A model generated the notes under the pieces. The model saw only the letters and a program-made list of their open reading frames with translations. It was not told the origin of the DNA and did not search any database. Source: Enterococcus thailandicus (GTDB lineage Bacteria > Bacillota > Bacilli > Lactobacillales > Enterococcaceae). From it: DNA of 64,000 nucleotides. Positions 1 to 7,758 of this stretch are shown in pieces (the first letter of the stretch is position 1; each line of letters begins with the position of its first letter). The DNA is taken from assembly GCF_001886265.1 (NCBI RefSeq), contig NZ_JXLE01000008.1, forward strand, positions 62,001 through 126,000. The letters run 5' to 3'. The position numbers were made by a program, and so were the translations under genes.

Positions 1-97
1 AAACTTGAAGTTCTGAAACTCTCACAATCTTTTTTTCCGTCCCACTTCTGTCTCAACCGTTTATGTGCTAAAGTAGGAAAGAAAAGGAGCGATTTGA

Positions 98-871
98 ATG
101 ATATTTGATTCTCATACTCACTTAAATGCGGAACAATTTAATGAAGACATTCCCGAAACAATTGAGCGTGCTAAAGAGCTGGGCGTGACAAAGATGGCTG
201 TGGTTGGCTTTGATCAACCAACGATTGAAAAATCCTTACAGCTTAGTCAAGACTACCCAAATATTTATAGTATCATTGGCTGGCATCCAACTGAGGCTGG
301 TAGCTATACCAAAGAAGTTGAACAACAATTACAAGAACGATTGACGTTACCTAAGGTTGTGGCATTAGGAGAAATTGGTTTGGATTATTATTGGATGGAA
401 GATCCAAAGGAAGTTCAAGCAAAAATTTTTCGTCGTCAAATTGCGATTGCCAAAGAAATGAATTTACCAATTAGCATCCATACGCGTGATGCGATAGAAG
501 ATACGTACCAGATTTTAAAAGAAGAAAAAGTCCACAATATTGGTGGAATCATGCATAGTTTTAGTGGTGACTATGAGTGGGCACAGCGCTTTCTTGATCT
601 GGGTATGCATATTTCCTTTAGTGGTGTTGTGACATTCAAAAAAGCTTTAGATGTCCAAGAAGCTGCAACGAATGTTCCTTTAGATAAGATGTTGGTAGAA
701 ACGGATGCCCCTTACCTTGCGCCGGTACCTTATCGTGGTAAGCGAAATGAACCTGGGTATACTCGCTATACGGTTGAAAAAATTGCGGAACTTCGCCAAG
801 TACCTTTTGAAGAAATTGCTACACACACATGGCACAATGCACATCGCTTATTTGGGATTTCAGAAAAATGA
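98..871 (+). CDS. tatD: TatD family metal-dependent deoxyribonuclease
   Basis: Cytoplasmic metal-dependent hydrolase of the TatD family (amidohydrolase-like TIM barrel; members are 3'-5' exonucleases). Expected metal ligands are visible: His6 and His8 in the N-terminal HTH motif, Glu92 in GEIGLDYYW, His128 in SIHTRD, His153 in MHSFSG and Asp203 in VETDAPYL. The 257 residues are full family length. The ATG is preceded by AAGGAG at 84-89. The stop codon overlaps the rnmV start in an ATGA quadruplet. The tatD-rnmV-rsmA order is the usual Firmicutes arrangement and suggests one transcript. Confidence 0.95.
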   Translation: MIFDSHTHLNAEQFNEDIPETIERAKELGVTKMAVVGFDQPTIEKSLQLSQDYPNIYSIIGWHPTEAGSYTKEVEQQLQERLTLPKVVALGEIGLDYYWMEDPKEVQAKIFRRQIAIAKEMNLPISIHTRDAIEDTYQILKEEKVHNIGGIMHSFSGDYEWAQRFLDLGMHISFSGVVTFKKALDVQEAATNVPLDKMLVETDAPYLAPVPYRGKRNEPGYTRYTVEKIAELRQVPFEEIATHTWHNAHRLFGISEK

Positions 872-1431
872 GTAAATTGACTATTGAAGAAATTGTAGTC
901 GTTGAAGGAAAAGACGATACCAGACGATTGCAAGAAGTCGTGAATGTCGATACGATTGAAACAATTGGTTCAGCAATTAACGAAGCGATTTTGATGCAGA
1001 TCGAGCATGCACAAGAAACAAGAGGGGTGATTGTTTTTACAGACCCAGATTTTTCAGGCGAAAAAATTCGTAAAACAATTATGGAAGTCGTACCACAAGC
1101 GAAACATGCCTTCTTACCTCGAAAGCAAGCTCAGCCAAAGAAAAAGGGTAGCTTAGGTGTTGAACACGCAAGCAATGAAGCCATTCTTGAAGCATTGAAG
1201 AAAGTTGTGACACCTAGCGAGGAAGAGTTTGACGAAATCCCTAGACAGATGCTTTTGGACTATGGTTTAATAGCGGGAGCACAAGCCAAAGAAAAAAGAG
1301 AAAAACTTGGGGATGAACTTAGGATTGGTTACACCAATGGCAAACAATTAGCGAAACGCTTGAAAATGTTTCGCATTACACCAGAAGAATTGACACAAGC
1401 AATGAAAAAAGTGGAGGCAAAACATGACTGA
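868..1431 (+). CDS. rnmV: Ribonuclease M5 (5S rRNA maturation)
   Basis: RNase M5, a Toprim-domain endonuclease that trims precursor 5S rRNA. The Toprim signature is clear: EGKDD with Glu13 near the N-terminus and [12 protein letters not shown] with Asp59 and Asp61, the expected metal-binding acidic residues. The protein is 187 aa, normal for the family. I start it at the ATG at 868, which overlaps the tatD stop by four bases (ATGA). An upstream in-frame ATG at 829 would add 13 residues lying inside tatD and lacks a ribosome binding site. The 3' end overlaps rsmA by eight bases, so translation is probably coupled. Confidence 0.95.
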   Translation: MSKLTIEEIVVVEGKDDTRRLQEVVNVDTIETIGSAINEAILMQIEHAQETRGVIVFTDPDFSGEKIRKTIMEVVPQAKHAFLPRKQAQPKKKGSLGVEHASNEAILEALKKVVTPSEEEFDEIPRQMLLDYGLIAGAQAKEKREKLGDELRIGYTNGKQLAKRLKMFRITPEELTQAMKKVEAKHD

Positions 1432-2311
1432 ATATCGTGAGATCGCAACACCCTCTCGAACAAAAGAAATCTTGAAAGAACATGGATTTCAATTTAAAAA
1501 AAGTTTAGGACAAAATTTTTTAACAGAGCCTAACATTCTACGAAAAATCGTTGAAACAGCTGAGATCAACCATGAAACAAATGTAATTGAAGTAGGACCA
1601 GGAATTGGCGCACTGACTGAACAATTAGCCATGAATGGAAATCAAGTCGTCGCATTTGAAATCGATGATCGTTTGATTCCAGTATTAGCAGATACACTTC
1701 ACCGTTATCCAAATGTTAAGGTTGTTCACCAAGATATTTTAAAAACGGACTTGGCTGCTGCTGTCAAAGAATATTTTACAGAAGATTTACCATTAAAAGT
1801 GGTCGCAAATCTTCCCTATTACATTACAACGCCAATCATGATGCACTTTCTTGAATCGGACGTACGTGTGGATGAAATGGTTGTTATGATGCAAAAAGAA
1901 GTTGCAGATCGAATTTCTGCAAAGCCTGGTACCAAAGCTTACGGCTCACTTTCAATTGCCGTGCAATATCATATGGATGCGTCCTTAGCATTTATCGTTC
2001 CTAAAACAGTTTTTGTACCACAACCAAACGTTGATTCAGCGATTTTAAAATTGACACGCAGAGAAGAACCAGCTGTTGAAGTCACGGATGAAAAAGAATT
2101 TTTCCGTTTGACGAAAGCCTCATTCCAATTGCGTCGCAAAACATTATGGAACAATTTGCAACACGCTTATGGAAAAGACGAAGCAACCAAAGCGTGGTTG
2201 ACTCAAAGTTTAGCTGATGCAGGAATTGATCCAAAACGTCGTGGGGAAACACTGTCATTAGAAGAATTTGCTGCATTAAGCAATGCGATGATGGCGAATA
2301 AACAAGGGTAA
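1424..2311 (+). CDS. rsmA: 16S rRNA (adenine1518/1519-N6)-dimethyltransferase
   Basis: RsmA/KsgA dimethylates two adjacent adenines near the 3' end of 16S rRNA during small-subunit assembly. The N-terminus has the typical KKSLGQNFL motif. The SAM-binding motif VIEVGPGIG lies at about residues 54-62, followed by an acidic residue in FEIDDRL. The catalytic NLPYY motif is at 129-133. The C-terminal helical domain ([20 protein letters not shown]) is intact. At 295 aa it is full length. It is the last gene of the tatD-rnmV-rsmA operon and is followed by a strong intrinsic terminator. Confidence 0.96.
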   Translation: MTEYREIATPSRTKEILKEHGFQFKKSLGQNFLTEPNILRKIVETAEINHETNVIEVGPGIGALTEQLAMNGNQVVAFEIDDRLIPVLADTLHRYPNVKVVHQDILKTDLAAAVKEYFTEDLPLKVVANLPYYITTPIMMHFLESDVRVDEMVVMMQKEVADRISAKPGTKAYGSLSIAVQYHMDASLAFIVPKTVFVPQPNVDSAILKLTRREEPAVEVTDEKEFFRLTKASFQLRRKTLWNNLQHAYGKDEATKAWLTQSLADAGIDPKRRGETLSLEEFAALSNAMMANKQG

Positions 2312-2336
2312 GAAGTATTGTTCAAAAAATAGTTAT

Positions 2337-2382
2337 CACAGAAAAGCGGAGCAGGATGCTCGCGTTTTTCTGTGATTTTTTT
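2337..2382 (+). terminator. Intrinsic terminator of the tatD-rnmV-rsmA operon
   Basis: CACAGAAAAGCG (2337-2348) pairs with CGCGTTTTTCTGTG (2361-2374) and is followed by a T-run, 25 bases after the rsmA stop codon. Confidence 0.85.
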
Positions 2383-2666
2383 ATCAAGTAGGATAAAATT
2401 TGGAGGAAAATGCGTACTTATAATAGGGATAGGATGAAAAAAGCAGCACAACTAAGTCACTTTCTAAATCATCTTTCGAATGACGAAAGGATGCTTTAGG
2501 AGTAAGTTAGCAACACAATTATTTTAATTGGAAAAGAAGAATGACTTGGTGGCTCTATAATAAAATTGATGAGCTGACAGACATATCCAATTTGAAAAAC
2601 ATTTATACGATCCAACTAAGTGAGTAAAAAAAGAATTTGTCGAAGATTGTTGGCAACTTCTTTAAG
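2383..2666 (+). other. Intergenic stretch with two micro-ORFs, possibly gene remnants
   Basis: No recognised gene. Two short open frames can be read. One runs 2410-2499 (29 codons, MRTYNRDRMKKAAQL...) and has GGAGG directly upstream but at very short spacing. The other runs 2541-2627 (28 codons, MTWWLYNKIDELTDI...) with only a weak AAAAGAAG upstream. Both have plausible codon composition but no family I recognise. They may be remnants of a decayed gene or leader peptides. An in-frame extension of the following gene into this region (start at 2620) is not supported by a ribosome binding site. Confidence 0.3.
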
Positions 2667-2725
2667 TGTCTTGACAGATACATGGAATATCAGTACAATA
2701 AACAACATCAATGTGTCAAGACACA
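2667..2725 (+). promoter_or_regulatory. Promoter with two inverted NiaR-like operator boxes
   Basis: A near-consensus sigma-A promoter is present: TTGACA at 2671-2676, 17-bp spacer, TACAAT at 2694-2699. The -35 box lies inside TGTCTTGACA (2667-2676). Its exact reverse complement TGTCAAGACA recurs at 2714-2723 within TGTGTCAAGACACA (2712-2725), just after the expected transcription start. This resembles the box recognised by the niacin repressor NiaR/YrxA of Firmicutes, as I recall it, and fits repression by blocking both -35 and early transcribed sequence. Which regulator binds is inference. Confidence 0.6.
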
Positions 2726-2739
2726 TAAGGAGAGAAAAA

Positions 2740-3348
2740 ATGAAAAAAAATTCTGTTCGTCACTTAACTATTTCTGCACTGCTGATTGGGATGGGAATCA
2801 TCATTCCTTTAGTTATGCCAAAAATCATGATTCCACCAGCATCTTTTACCTTAGCTTCGCATGTGCCATTATTCTTAGCAATGTTTTTTTCACCAGGGGT
2901 AGCTGTTGCTGTCGCTTTAGGAACAACGTTTGGGTTCTTTTTATCGACACCAGTCATTATTGCATTAAGAGCATTGTCACACATTATTTTTGCAGTAGTT
3001 GGTGCTTGGTATTTGCAAAAGAAACCTGGAATCGTCTTGAAGGATGGAAAATTTACGCTAGCAAACTGGAAATTTCAAGGCTTTAATTTTGTCATTGGGG
3101 TTATCCATTCAATTGCCGAAATGTTGGTTGTGAGTGCTTTTTACTTTATGGGTAATATGCCTGATACGTATTATTCAGAAGGTTATTTCTACACAGTATT
3201 TATTTTGATGGGAATCGGTGGATTGATTCACAGTTTGGTTGACTACAATATTGCTTACTTTGTTGCGGGCACGTTGAGCAAATATTTTGATATTCCTGTA
3301 TTTACTGCAGCGAAAGAACAGGCGAGGAAGATGGAGAAGCTTGGCTAA
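2740..3348 (+). CDS. niaX: ECF transporter S component, probably niacin (NiaX-like)
   Basis: A 202-aa integral membrane protein with about six hydrophobic segments and the S-component look of energy-coupling-factor vitamin transporters: an alanine/leucine-rich first helix, then MPKIMIPPASFTLASHVP and a glycine-rich LGTTFGFFLSTP stretch. The S subunit binds the vitamin and docks to a shared EcfAA'T module, which is not in this window. Assignment to niacin rests on resemblance to NiaX and on NiaR-like boxes at the promoter. The start is the ATG at 2740 after AAGGAGAG. The longer frame from 2620 would begin upstream of the -35 and is rejected. A strong terminator follows. Confidence 0.65.
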   Translation: MKKNSVRHLTISALLIGMGIIIPLVMPKIMIPPASFTLASHVPLFLAMFFSPGVAVAVALGTTFGFFLSTPVIIALRALSHIIFAVVGAWYLQKKPGIVLKDGKFTLANWKFQGFNFVIGVIHSIAEMLVVSAFYFMGNMPDTYYSEGYFYTVFILMGIGGLIHSLVDYNIAYFVAGTLSKYFDIPVFTAAKEQARKMEKLG

Positions 3349-3412
3349 AAATAATTGAATGAGAAAAATTGATTAGATTTAGTTATTGTTGAATTTTTCA
3401 AATACATTAGTA

Positions 3413-3462
3413 AAAAATAGGTAACCTAAAACAGATTTTGTTTTAGGTTACCTATTTTTGTT
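3413..3462. terminator. Strong bidirectional hairpin terminator
   Basis: AAAAATAGGTAACCTAAAAC and GTTTTAGGTTACCTATTTTT form a perfect 20-bp inverted repeat around a short loop, ending in T-rich sequence. It lies about 65 bases after the niaX stop. Confidence 0.85.
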
Positions 3463-3937
3463 TAACACGTTTGGCTAGTAAGTGAGAAAAAATAGTTGTA
3501 AAATCATTTGCGCTAAAATCTTTTGATTCATCAATTGTAAAATGCTGTCATTTGGGATTGAATAAGAAAATTAGTAAGAAAAAAGAAAGTTCACTATTAG
3601 CTAAGCTTTGTTTACAACTTGAAGAATGCAAGAGCACTTCCTTTTTTGCATTAGCAATCAATTAGCTTACGGCATCTAGAAAATAGCTGCCAAAAAAAGT
3701 GAGCGATTTAATGGAAAAATATTTTTGATTGTTCTTTTAAAATGAATTTTCGAAAAATATTTTTTCTAAAAAAACAAATTTTAAAATAGAAAGTCTAAGA
3801 TGCGTACCCAAAATTAAAAATAATAAAAAAACTTATTGAAAGCGCTACCTTTTTGTGACATAGTGTAACTGAAGGTGCCTGATAAATAAAATAGTACGAT
3901 TGAATAAAGAGGTGGTTGGAATAAAAATAACTTTTAT
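3463..3937. other. AT-rich intergenic region upstream of the XRE regulator locus
   Basis: No convincing gene on either strand. The sequence is very AT-rich. A partial catabolite-responsive-element match, TGAAAGCGCTACCT, sits at 3837-3850 and shares TGAAAGCGCTA with the better site before msmK. No clear promoter could be placed with confidence. Confidence 0.4.
3837..3850. promoter_or_regulatory. Possible cre (CcpA) site, imperfect
   Basis: TGAAAGCGCTACCT matches 12 of 14 positions of the cre consensus TGWAANCGNTNWCA. It is about 300 bp upstream of the XRE regulator gene. Function is uncertain because the mismatches are in the right half-site. Confidence 0.3.
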
Positions 3938-4126
3938 TTGGCGTGGTTGGCGTACATATTGTTGTTTAATGGCTATATAATATTGTTATTTATATGCTCA
4001 ATTATCTTCCTGATTAGTAATTTAGTTCGTTTGCTATGTAAAAAAGCACCAAATGGCTACGATATGTTTTGTAGCAAGCCTACTAGCTATGAATTTTGTC
4101 TTAACTTGGTTAACAACTTCCGTTAG
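3938..4126 (+). CDS. Small hydrophobic ORF, possibly a membrane-protein remnant
   Basis: A 62-codon frame starting at TTG. Its first 35 residues are strongly hydrophobic (LLFNGYIILLFICSIIFLI), enough for one or two membrane spans, followed by a short polar, cysteine-containing tail. An AGAGGTGG ribosome-binding-like stretch lies at 3908-3915, but about 22 bases before the TTG, and no ATG is available, so the start is doubtful. I do not recognise the family. It may be a 5'-truncated or frameshifted membrane gene, or a genuine small membrane protein accompanying the regulator at 4163. Confidence 0.3.
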   Translation: MAWLAYILLFNGYIILLFICSIIFLISNLVRLLCKKAPNGYDMFCSKPTSYEFCLNLVNNFR

Positions 4127-4162
4127 TCTGATTGAGACAACTATTTAATGGAGGGAACAAAA

Positions 4163-4903
4163 ATGAGTCTAGGAGACAAACTGAAAGAAGAACGTCTAAA
4201 GAATGAGTATACGCAAGAAGATATTGCCAAAATATTGAATGTTGCACGCTCCACTGTTTCAAGCTGGGAAGTGTCGAGAACATATCCTGATCTTTCTTTC
4301 CTGATTACTTTAAGTAAATTATATGGAGTAACAGTCGATTATTTAATTAAAGATGAAGAAGAGACAATTGACAACAATCAGACAATAAAAACAATGGGTT
4401 CTTTGAATCAGAAACAAAAATATTTTGGATTTGGCTTTTTGGCTTGCTTCATCTGCGCACTGTTGATTGGCTTATTTTTTCTGAATACGGCGAATCAGAG
4501 TACAAAAAAAGAAAAAGGACAAAAAGAACCGGTCGAGTATATTATTCCTTTGACGGATATCATGGATGTTACGGTCAAAGAAATCCCTTACGGTAAAGAT
4601 AATAAATATCAAGTTCCTGAAATAACTGCAAATGTAAAATTACGTGAAGGCTGGAAAGAACCGGGATGGGTTTTTCATTTTGATAATAATACGGGAGCTG
4701 CGTATATTCATCTTTCACAAAATAAAGTGTATAAAGGTGAACCTTTTCCGACCAACTATTTTCCAAAATTGAGTTTTGTCGCTGCACAGTATGTGAGGGA
4801 TACCGAGTACATGGATATTCCTAAAAAGATTATCTTGATTGACGATAATACCGCAGATCCCCCAAGTACAGCAAAAGAGCAACGGGTGATTTGGGAAAAA
4901 TAA
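4163..4903 (+). CDS. XRE-family regulator with a transmembrane segment and C-terminal domain
   Basis: A 246-aa protein with an N-terminal XRE helix-turn-helix (about residues 4-58: LKEERLKNEYTQEDIAKIL, VARSTVSSWE). A linker follows, then one hydrophobic helix (FGFGFLACFICALLIGLFFL, about 91-110) and a ~130-residue C-terminal part containing a GWVFHFDNNTGAAYIHLS stretch, predicted outside the membrane. The layout suggests a membrane-tethered DNA-binding protein that reads an extracytoplasmic signal; the C-terminal family is not recognised. ATG 4163 follows GGAGGG (4150-4155), which rules out the ATG at 4148. The stop is 17 bases before the next ATG, so the two are probably cotranscribed. Confidence 0.75.
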   Translation: MSLGDKLKEERLKNEYTQEDIAKILNVARSTVSSWEVSRTYPDLSFLITLSKLYGVTVDYLIKDEEETIDNNQTIKTMGSLNQKQKYFGFGFLACFICALLIGLFFLNTANQSTKKEKGQKEPVEYIIPLTDIMDVTVKEIPYGKDNKYQVPEITANVKLREGWKEPGWVFHFDNNTGAAYIHLSQNKVYKGEPFPTNYFPKLSFVAAQYVRDTEYMDIPKKIILIDDNTADPPSTAKEQRVIWEK

Positions 4904-4920
4904 AAAAGGAGTGTTTAGAA

Positions 4921-5433
4921 ATGAAAAAATTTGTTTGTCTGGGCTTGGTTACGTTTGGAATGTTACTGTTTGGTCAGCCAGCACAAGCTGCTGAAATTAC
5001 TAACGATGTGGCACCAGAATTGGGGAAAATTTACATAGATGAGCGTGAGTCTGACTTGACTGACATTCTTTGTACGACTTCTGAAGGTAGATATGTGATT
5101 AATGAGAATAAGCTCGTCTTACTAGATAAAGAAATCCCAGGTGTAACGCCTTTTATCTATCATGATGTACAGCTTTTAAGCGGTGATGTAACAGGCTACA
5201 GCTTTACGATTGCAGGAAACACTCGATATACTTACCTAACTACTAATCATAATAGTGATTGGAGTCCGAGAGCAATGATTGTAAATCAAAATGGCGCGCA
5301 AATCCAATATTGGGAAGTGTACGGGACACCAGCTTCAATCGCTGATACAACATCAGCTACTGCAACGTATTATTTCGGTTTAAGAAACTTATCTTCCAGT
5401 GCCATGAATTATGGAATGAATATGATGTTTTAA
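4921..5433 (+). CDS. Small secreted protein of unknown function
   Basis: A 170-aa protein with a typical signal peptide: MKK, then a hydrophobic core VCLGLVTFGMLLFG, with likely cleavage after AQAAE or AQA. The mature part is rich in Thr/Tyr/Asn and looks beta-structured (GYSFTIAGNTRYTYLTT, ATYYFGLRNLSSSAMNYGMNMMF). No cell-wall anchor or lipobox is present. I do not recognise the family. ATG 4921 follows AAAGGAGTG. Tight spacing behind the membrane-bound XRE regulator suggests a linked role, for example as a ligand or a regulated product. Confidence 0.7.
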   Translation: MKKFVCLGLVTFGMLLFGQPAQAAEITNDVAPELGKIYIDERESDLTDILCTTSEGRYVINENKLVLLDKEIPGVTPFIYHDVQLLSGDVTGYSFTIAGNTRYTYLTTNHNSDWSPRAMIVNQNGAQIQYWEVYGTPASIADTTSATATYYFGLRNLSSSAMNYGMNMMF

Positions 5434-5445
5434 AATAAGCAAACG

Positions 5446-5492
5446 AGTGTCTGGAACATCATCATTTTGATGAATGTTCCAGACACTTTTTT
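5446..5492 (+). terminator. Intrinsic terminator after the secreted protein gene
   Basis: AGTGTCTGGAACAT (5446-5459) pairs with ATGTTCCAGACACT (5474-5487), followed by a T-run. Confidence 0.9.
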
Positions 5493-5499
5493 ACGAACA

Positions 5500-5625
5500 A
5501 ATGATGTTCAAAAAGTAAATTTCTCGAAAAACAAGCCGAATAATTTCAAAAATAGGCAGAGCTATTTCCAAACTGTTTTTCTTTTTTAGAGCTGAACGCG
5601 TTTGTCACAAGCTCTTTTATCTTTT
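5500..5625 (-). repeat. Possible diverged copy of the window's dispersed palindromic repeat
   Basis: Read on the minus strand, this segment follows the same order of blocks as the repeat copies near 38.7, 50.1 and 55.6 kb: CTTGTGACAAACGCGTTCAGCTC, a central GGAAATAGCTC...CTATTTTTGAAAT palindrome, and a CTTTTTGAACATCAT end. Identity is clearly lower than among the other copies, so the relationship is tentative. Confidence 0.35.
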
Positions 5626-5654
5626 TTTGTAATCGAACAAGGCCCTAGTATTGC

Positions 5655-5697
5655 AAAAAAAAGAACTGCACCGTTGGTTGCGGTACAGCTCTTAAAA
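5655..5697 (-). terminator. Terminator of msmK
   Basis: On the minus strand AAGAGCTGTACCG and CGGTGCAGTTCTT form a stem with a short loop, ending in a run of eight T. It lies 19 bases beyond the msmK stop codon. Confidence 0.85.
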
Positions 5698-5715
5698 AGG
5701 GGGCATCAATTAAAA

Positions 5716-6825
5716 TTAAGATAAAGTAATCACATCTTCTGTTTCTTTATCGAAGAAATGTCCTTTATTGATATTGAAAGCAAGGTCAATCATCTCGCCT
5801 GGTTTGTGGAAATCACGTGCATCGACTTTTGAAATAAATTCAGTTGAGCCAGTTTTTGTGTAAAGCATTGTTTCTGCACCTAGTAATTCTGAAACCACAA
5901 CTTCAGAATGAACGACTGCTTCTGGTGAAGCATCTAAAGCAATTTGTTCGCTATGGATGTCTTCAGGACGAATACCGAAGATGACTTCTTTGCCGTTGTA
6001 GCCTTTTTCTACTAAGATTTTATTTTTTCCTTCTGGAATGCGAAGTCTTAATCCGTGACCATCAGTAATCACACCGTCATTTAGCGTTACATTGAAGAAG
6101 TTCATTGCAGGTGAACCAATAAATCCAGCAACGAAAACATTCACTGGTGTGTCATAAACTTCTTTTGGTGAACCAATTTGTTGAATAAATCCGTCTTTCA
6201 TAATAACGATTCGATCTGCCATTGTCATCGCTTCTGTTTGGTCATGGGTAACGTAGATTGTTGTTGTTTCTAAACGTTGGTGTAATTTAGCAATTTCTGC
6301 ACGCATTGCTACACGTAATTTAGCATCTAAGTTTGATAAAGGTTCATCCATCAAGAAGACTTTGGCATCACGAACGATTGCACGACCTAAAGCAACACGT
6401 TGACGTTGTCCACCAGATAATGCAGCTGGTTTACGAGATAGGTATTCGGTTAGACCTAAAATTTCTGCCGCATTTTCAACCCGATTTTTGATTTCAGCTT
6501 TGTCATATTTTCTCAATTTCAAACCAAATGCCATATTATCAAAAACAGTCATATGAGGATAAAGAGCGTAGTTTTGGAAAACCATTGCGATATCACGATC
6601 TTTTGGAGCTACATCATTCATGACTTTTTCGCCAATTTTTAATTCGCCTTCCGTAATATCTTCTAAACCAGCAATCATACGTAAAGTAGTTGATTTCCCA
6701 CATCCAGATGGTCCAACAAAAACAATAAATTCACGATCTTGAATATTTAGATTAAAATCAGTAACTGAATAATTTTCTGCATTATCGTATTTTTTATAAA
6801 CATGTGTCAACGCCATTTCTACCAT
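5716..6825 (-). CDS. msmK: MsmK/UgpC-type ATPase for carbohydrate ABC importers
   Basis: A 369-aa ABC ATPase of the CUT1 sugar-importer type. Walker A GPSGCGKST is at 38-46, the Q-loop is in MVFQNYALYPHM, the signature LSGGQRQRV starts at 136, Walker B LMDEPLSNLD starts at 158, and the switch His is in YVTHDQTEAMTMADR. A C-terminal TOBE/regulatory domain (IFGIRPEDIHSE) follows. No permease or binding-protein gene is adjacent, so it probably energises several importers encoded elsewhere, as known for MsmK. I choose the ATG at 6825 (MVEMALTHVYKKYDN, matching family starts); a GTG at 6837 is the alternative. A cre site lies between the promoter boxes upstream. Confidence 0.9.
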   Translation of the reverse strand: MVEMALTHVYKKYDNAENYSVTDFNLNIQDREFIVFVGPSGCGKSTTLRMIAGLEDITEGELKIGEKVMNDVAPKDRDIAMVFQNYALYPHMTVFDNMAFGLKLRKYDKAEIKNRVENAAEILGLTEYLSRKPAALSGGQRQRVALGRAIVRDAKVFLMDEPLSNLDAKLRVAMRAEIAKLHQRLETTTIYVTHDQTEAMTMADRIVIMKDGFIQQIGSPKEVYDTPVNVFVAGFIGSPAMNFFNVTLNDGVITDGHGLRLRIPEGKNKILVEKGYNGKEVIFGIRPEDIHSEQIALDASPEAVVHSEVVVSELLGAETMLYTKTGSTEFISKVDARDFHKPGEMIDLAFNINKGHFFDKETEDVITLS

Positions 6826-6871
6826 AGTAAATTCCACACTTTCTATAAGTTTTATTTGACTAAAGTATAAA

Positions 6872-6885
6872 TGAAAGCGCTAACC
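6872..6885. promoter_or_regulatory. cre (CcpA) site in the msmK promoter
   Basis: TGAAAGCGCTAACC matches the cre consensus TGWAANCGNTNWCA at every position but the last. On the minus strand it overlaps the spacer before a TATACT -10 box, so CcpA bound here should repress msmK during growth on preferred sugars. Confidence 0.6.
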
Positions 6886-7029
6886 TGTAACAACGGCAGA
6901 ATGAACAAGAATTTGTCTGTTTTTTGGTCAGAGTGACGAAGAAGCAAAGAAAATCAAAAAAATGGTAACAAAAAATTTAAACGGTTTCCTAAGTTTGTTA
7001 CACTAAAGAAAAGAAAGGAAGTGTGACTG

Positions 7030-7461
7030 ATGAAAATTGCTTTGATTGCACATGATCGAAAGAAACCATTGATGATTAAATTAGCGACAGCTTATCAAAC
7101 GATTTTAGCGAAACACGAGCTTTATGCAACTGGGACGACAGGTTTACGAATTCAAGAGGCAACTAATTTGCCAGTTCATCGTTTTAAATCAGGTCCGTTG
7201 GGAGGTGACCAACAAATTGGGGCAATGATCTCGGAAGACGAAATTGATTTAGTCATTTTCTTGAGAGATCCACTGGCAGCGCAACCACACGAACCAGACG
7301 TAACAGCGTTGATTCGTTTATCAGATGTATACGAGATTCCTTTGGCCACCAATATTGGCACAGCTGAAGTTTTACTGCGTGGATTAGCAGCAGGATATTT
7401 AGATTTTCGGACGGTCGTTCATGAAATGGAAAAAGAAGCGATTTCAACGGAACATGAATGA
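7030..7461 (+). CDS. mgsA: Methylglyoxal synthase
   Basis: Converts dihydroxyacetone phosphate to methylglyoxal and phosphate, a cytoplasmic overflow bypass of lower glycolysis. The 143 aa carry all signature segments: an N-terminal ALIAHDRKK, the TGTTGLRI phosphate-binding stretch, [11 protein letters not shown] with the catalytic Asp60, FLRDPL and [11 protein letters not shown] 7030 follows AGAAAGGAAG. It is transcribed away from msmK, and an extended -10 (TGTTACACT, ending at 7004) lies just upstream. Confidence 0.96.
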   Translation: MKIALIAHDRKKPLMIKLATAYQTILAKHELYATGTTGLRIQEATNLPVHRFKSGPLGGDQQIGAMISEDEIDLVIFLRDPLAAQPHEPDVTALIRLSDVYEIPLATNIGTAEVLLRGLAAGYLDFRTVVHEMEKEAISTEHE

Positions 7462-7561
7462 ATTTTCGGTATTTTATCCAATAATATGAATAAATACTAA
7501 TGGAAGTTGTTGAATAGCGAACATAAAAGACGGAAATCATAGTAACATTCAGTTTTCCTGT

Positions 7562-7590
7562 TTGCTAGTCAATGATAATTATGTTATATT
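7562..7590 (+). promoter_or_regulatory. Promoter of folT
   Basis: TTGCTA at 7562-7567 and TATATT at 7585-7590 with a 17-bp spacer, ending 20 bases upstream of the riboswitch P1 stem. Confidence 0.5.
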
Positions 7591-7610
7591 TTGTGAGGGA
7601 ATTGTTTCCC

Positions 7611-7709
7611 AAAATAAAATCAGAGTAGGAAATAAAGCGTTAAGTGCTGGGAGGATGGGATGTTGCCACCTGGACGAAGGATAAGGGAACTTATTCGCGG
7701 TTTTATTTT
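7611..7709 (+). ncRNA. Tetrahydrofolate (THF) riboswitch
   Basis: The segment carries the conserved THF riboswitch blocks in order: AGAGTAGG, GCGTTAAGTGC, GGATGGGATGTTGCC, GGACGAAGG and TTATTCGCGG. AAAATAAAA (7611-7619) pairs with TTTTATTTT (7701-7709) to close P1. A further hairpin (GCTGC...GCAGC) lies just before the AAAGGAG ribosome binding site of folT, so control is probably at translation initiation. Known THF riboswitches precede folT in Firmicutes, which agrees with the downstream gene. Confidence 0.88.
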
Positions 7710-7758
7710 CGCATTCGCTGCATATTATTGTGTAGCAGCTCTTAAAGGAGATGCTAAA

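Noticed and set aside
2637-3086. 149-codon frame overlapping niaX
   Set aside because: Out of frame with a clear membrane protein, starts before the promoter, and has no family resemblance.
3585-3720. Further copy of the dispersed repeat
   Set aside because: Only short word-level similarity; the block order of the family could not be followed.
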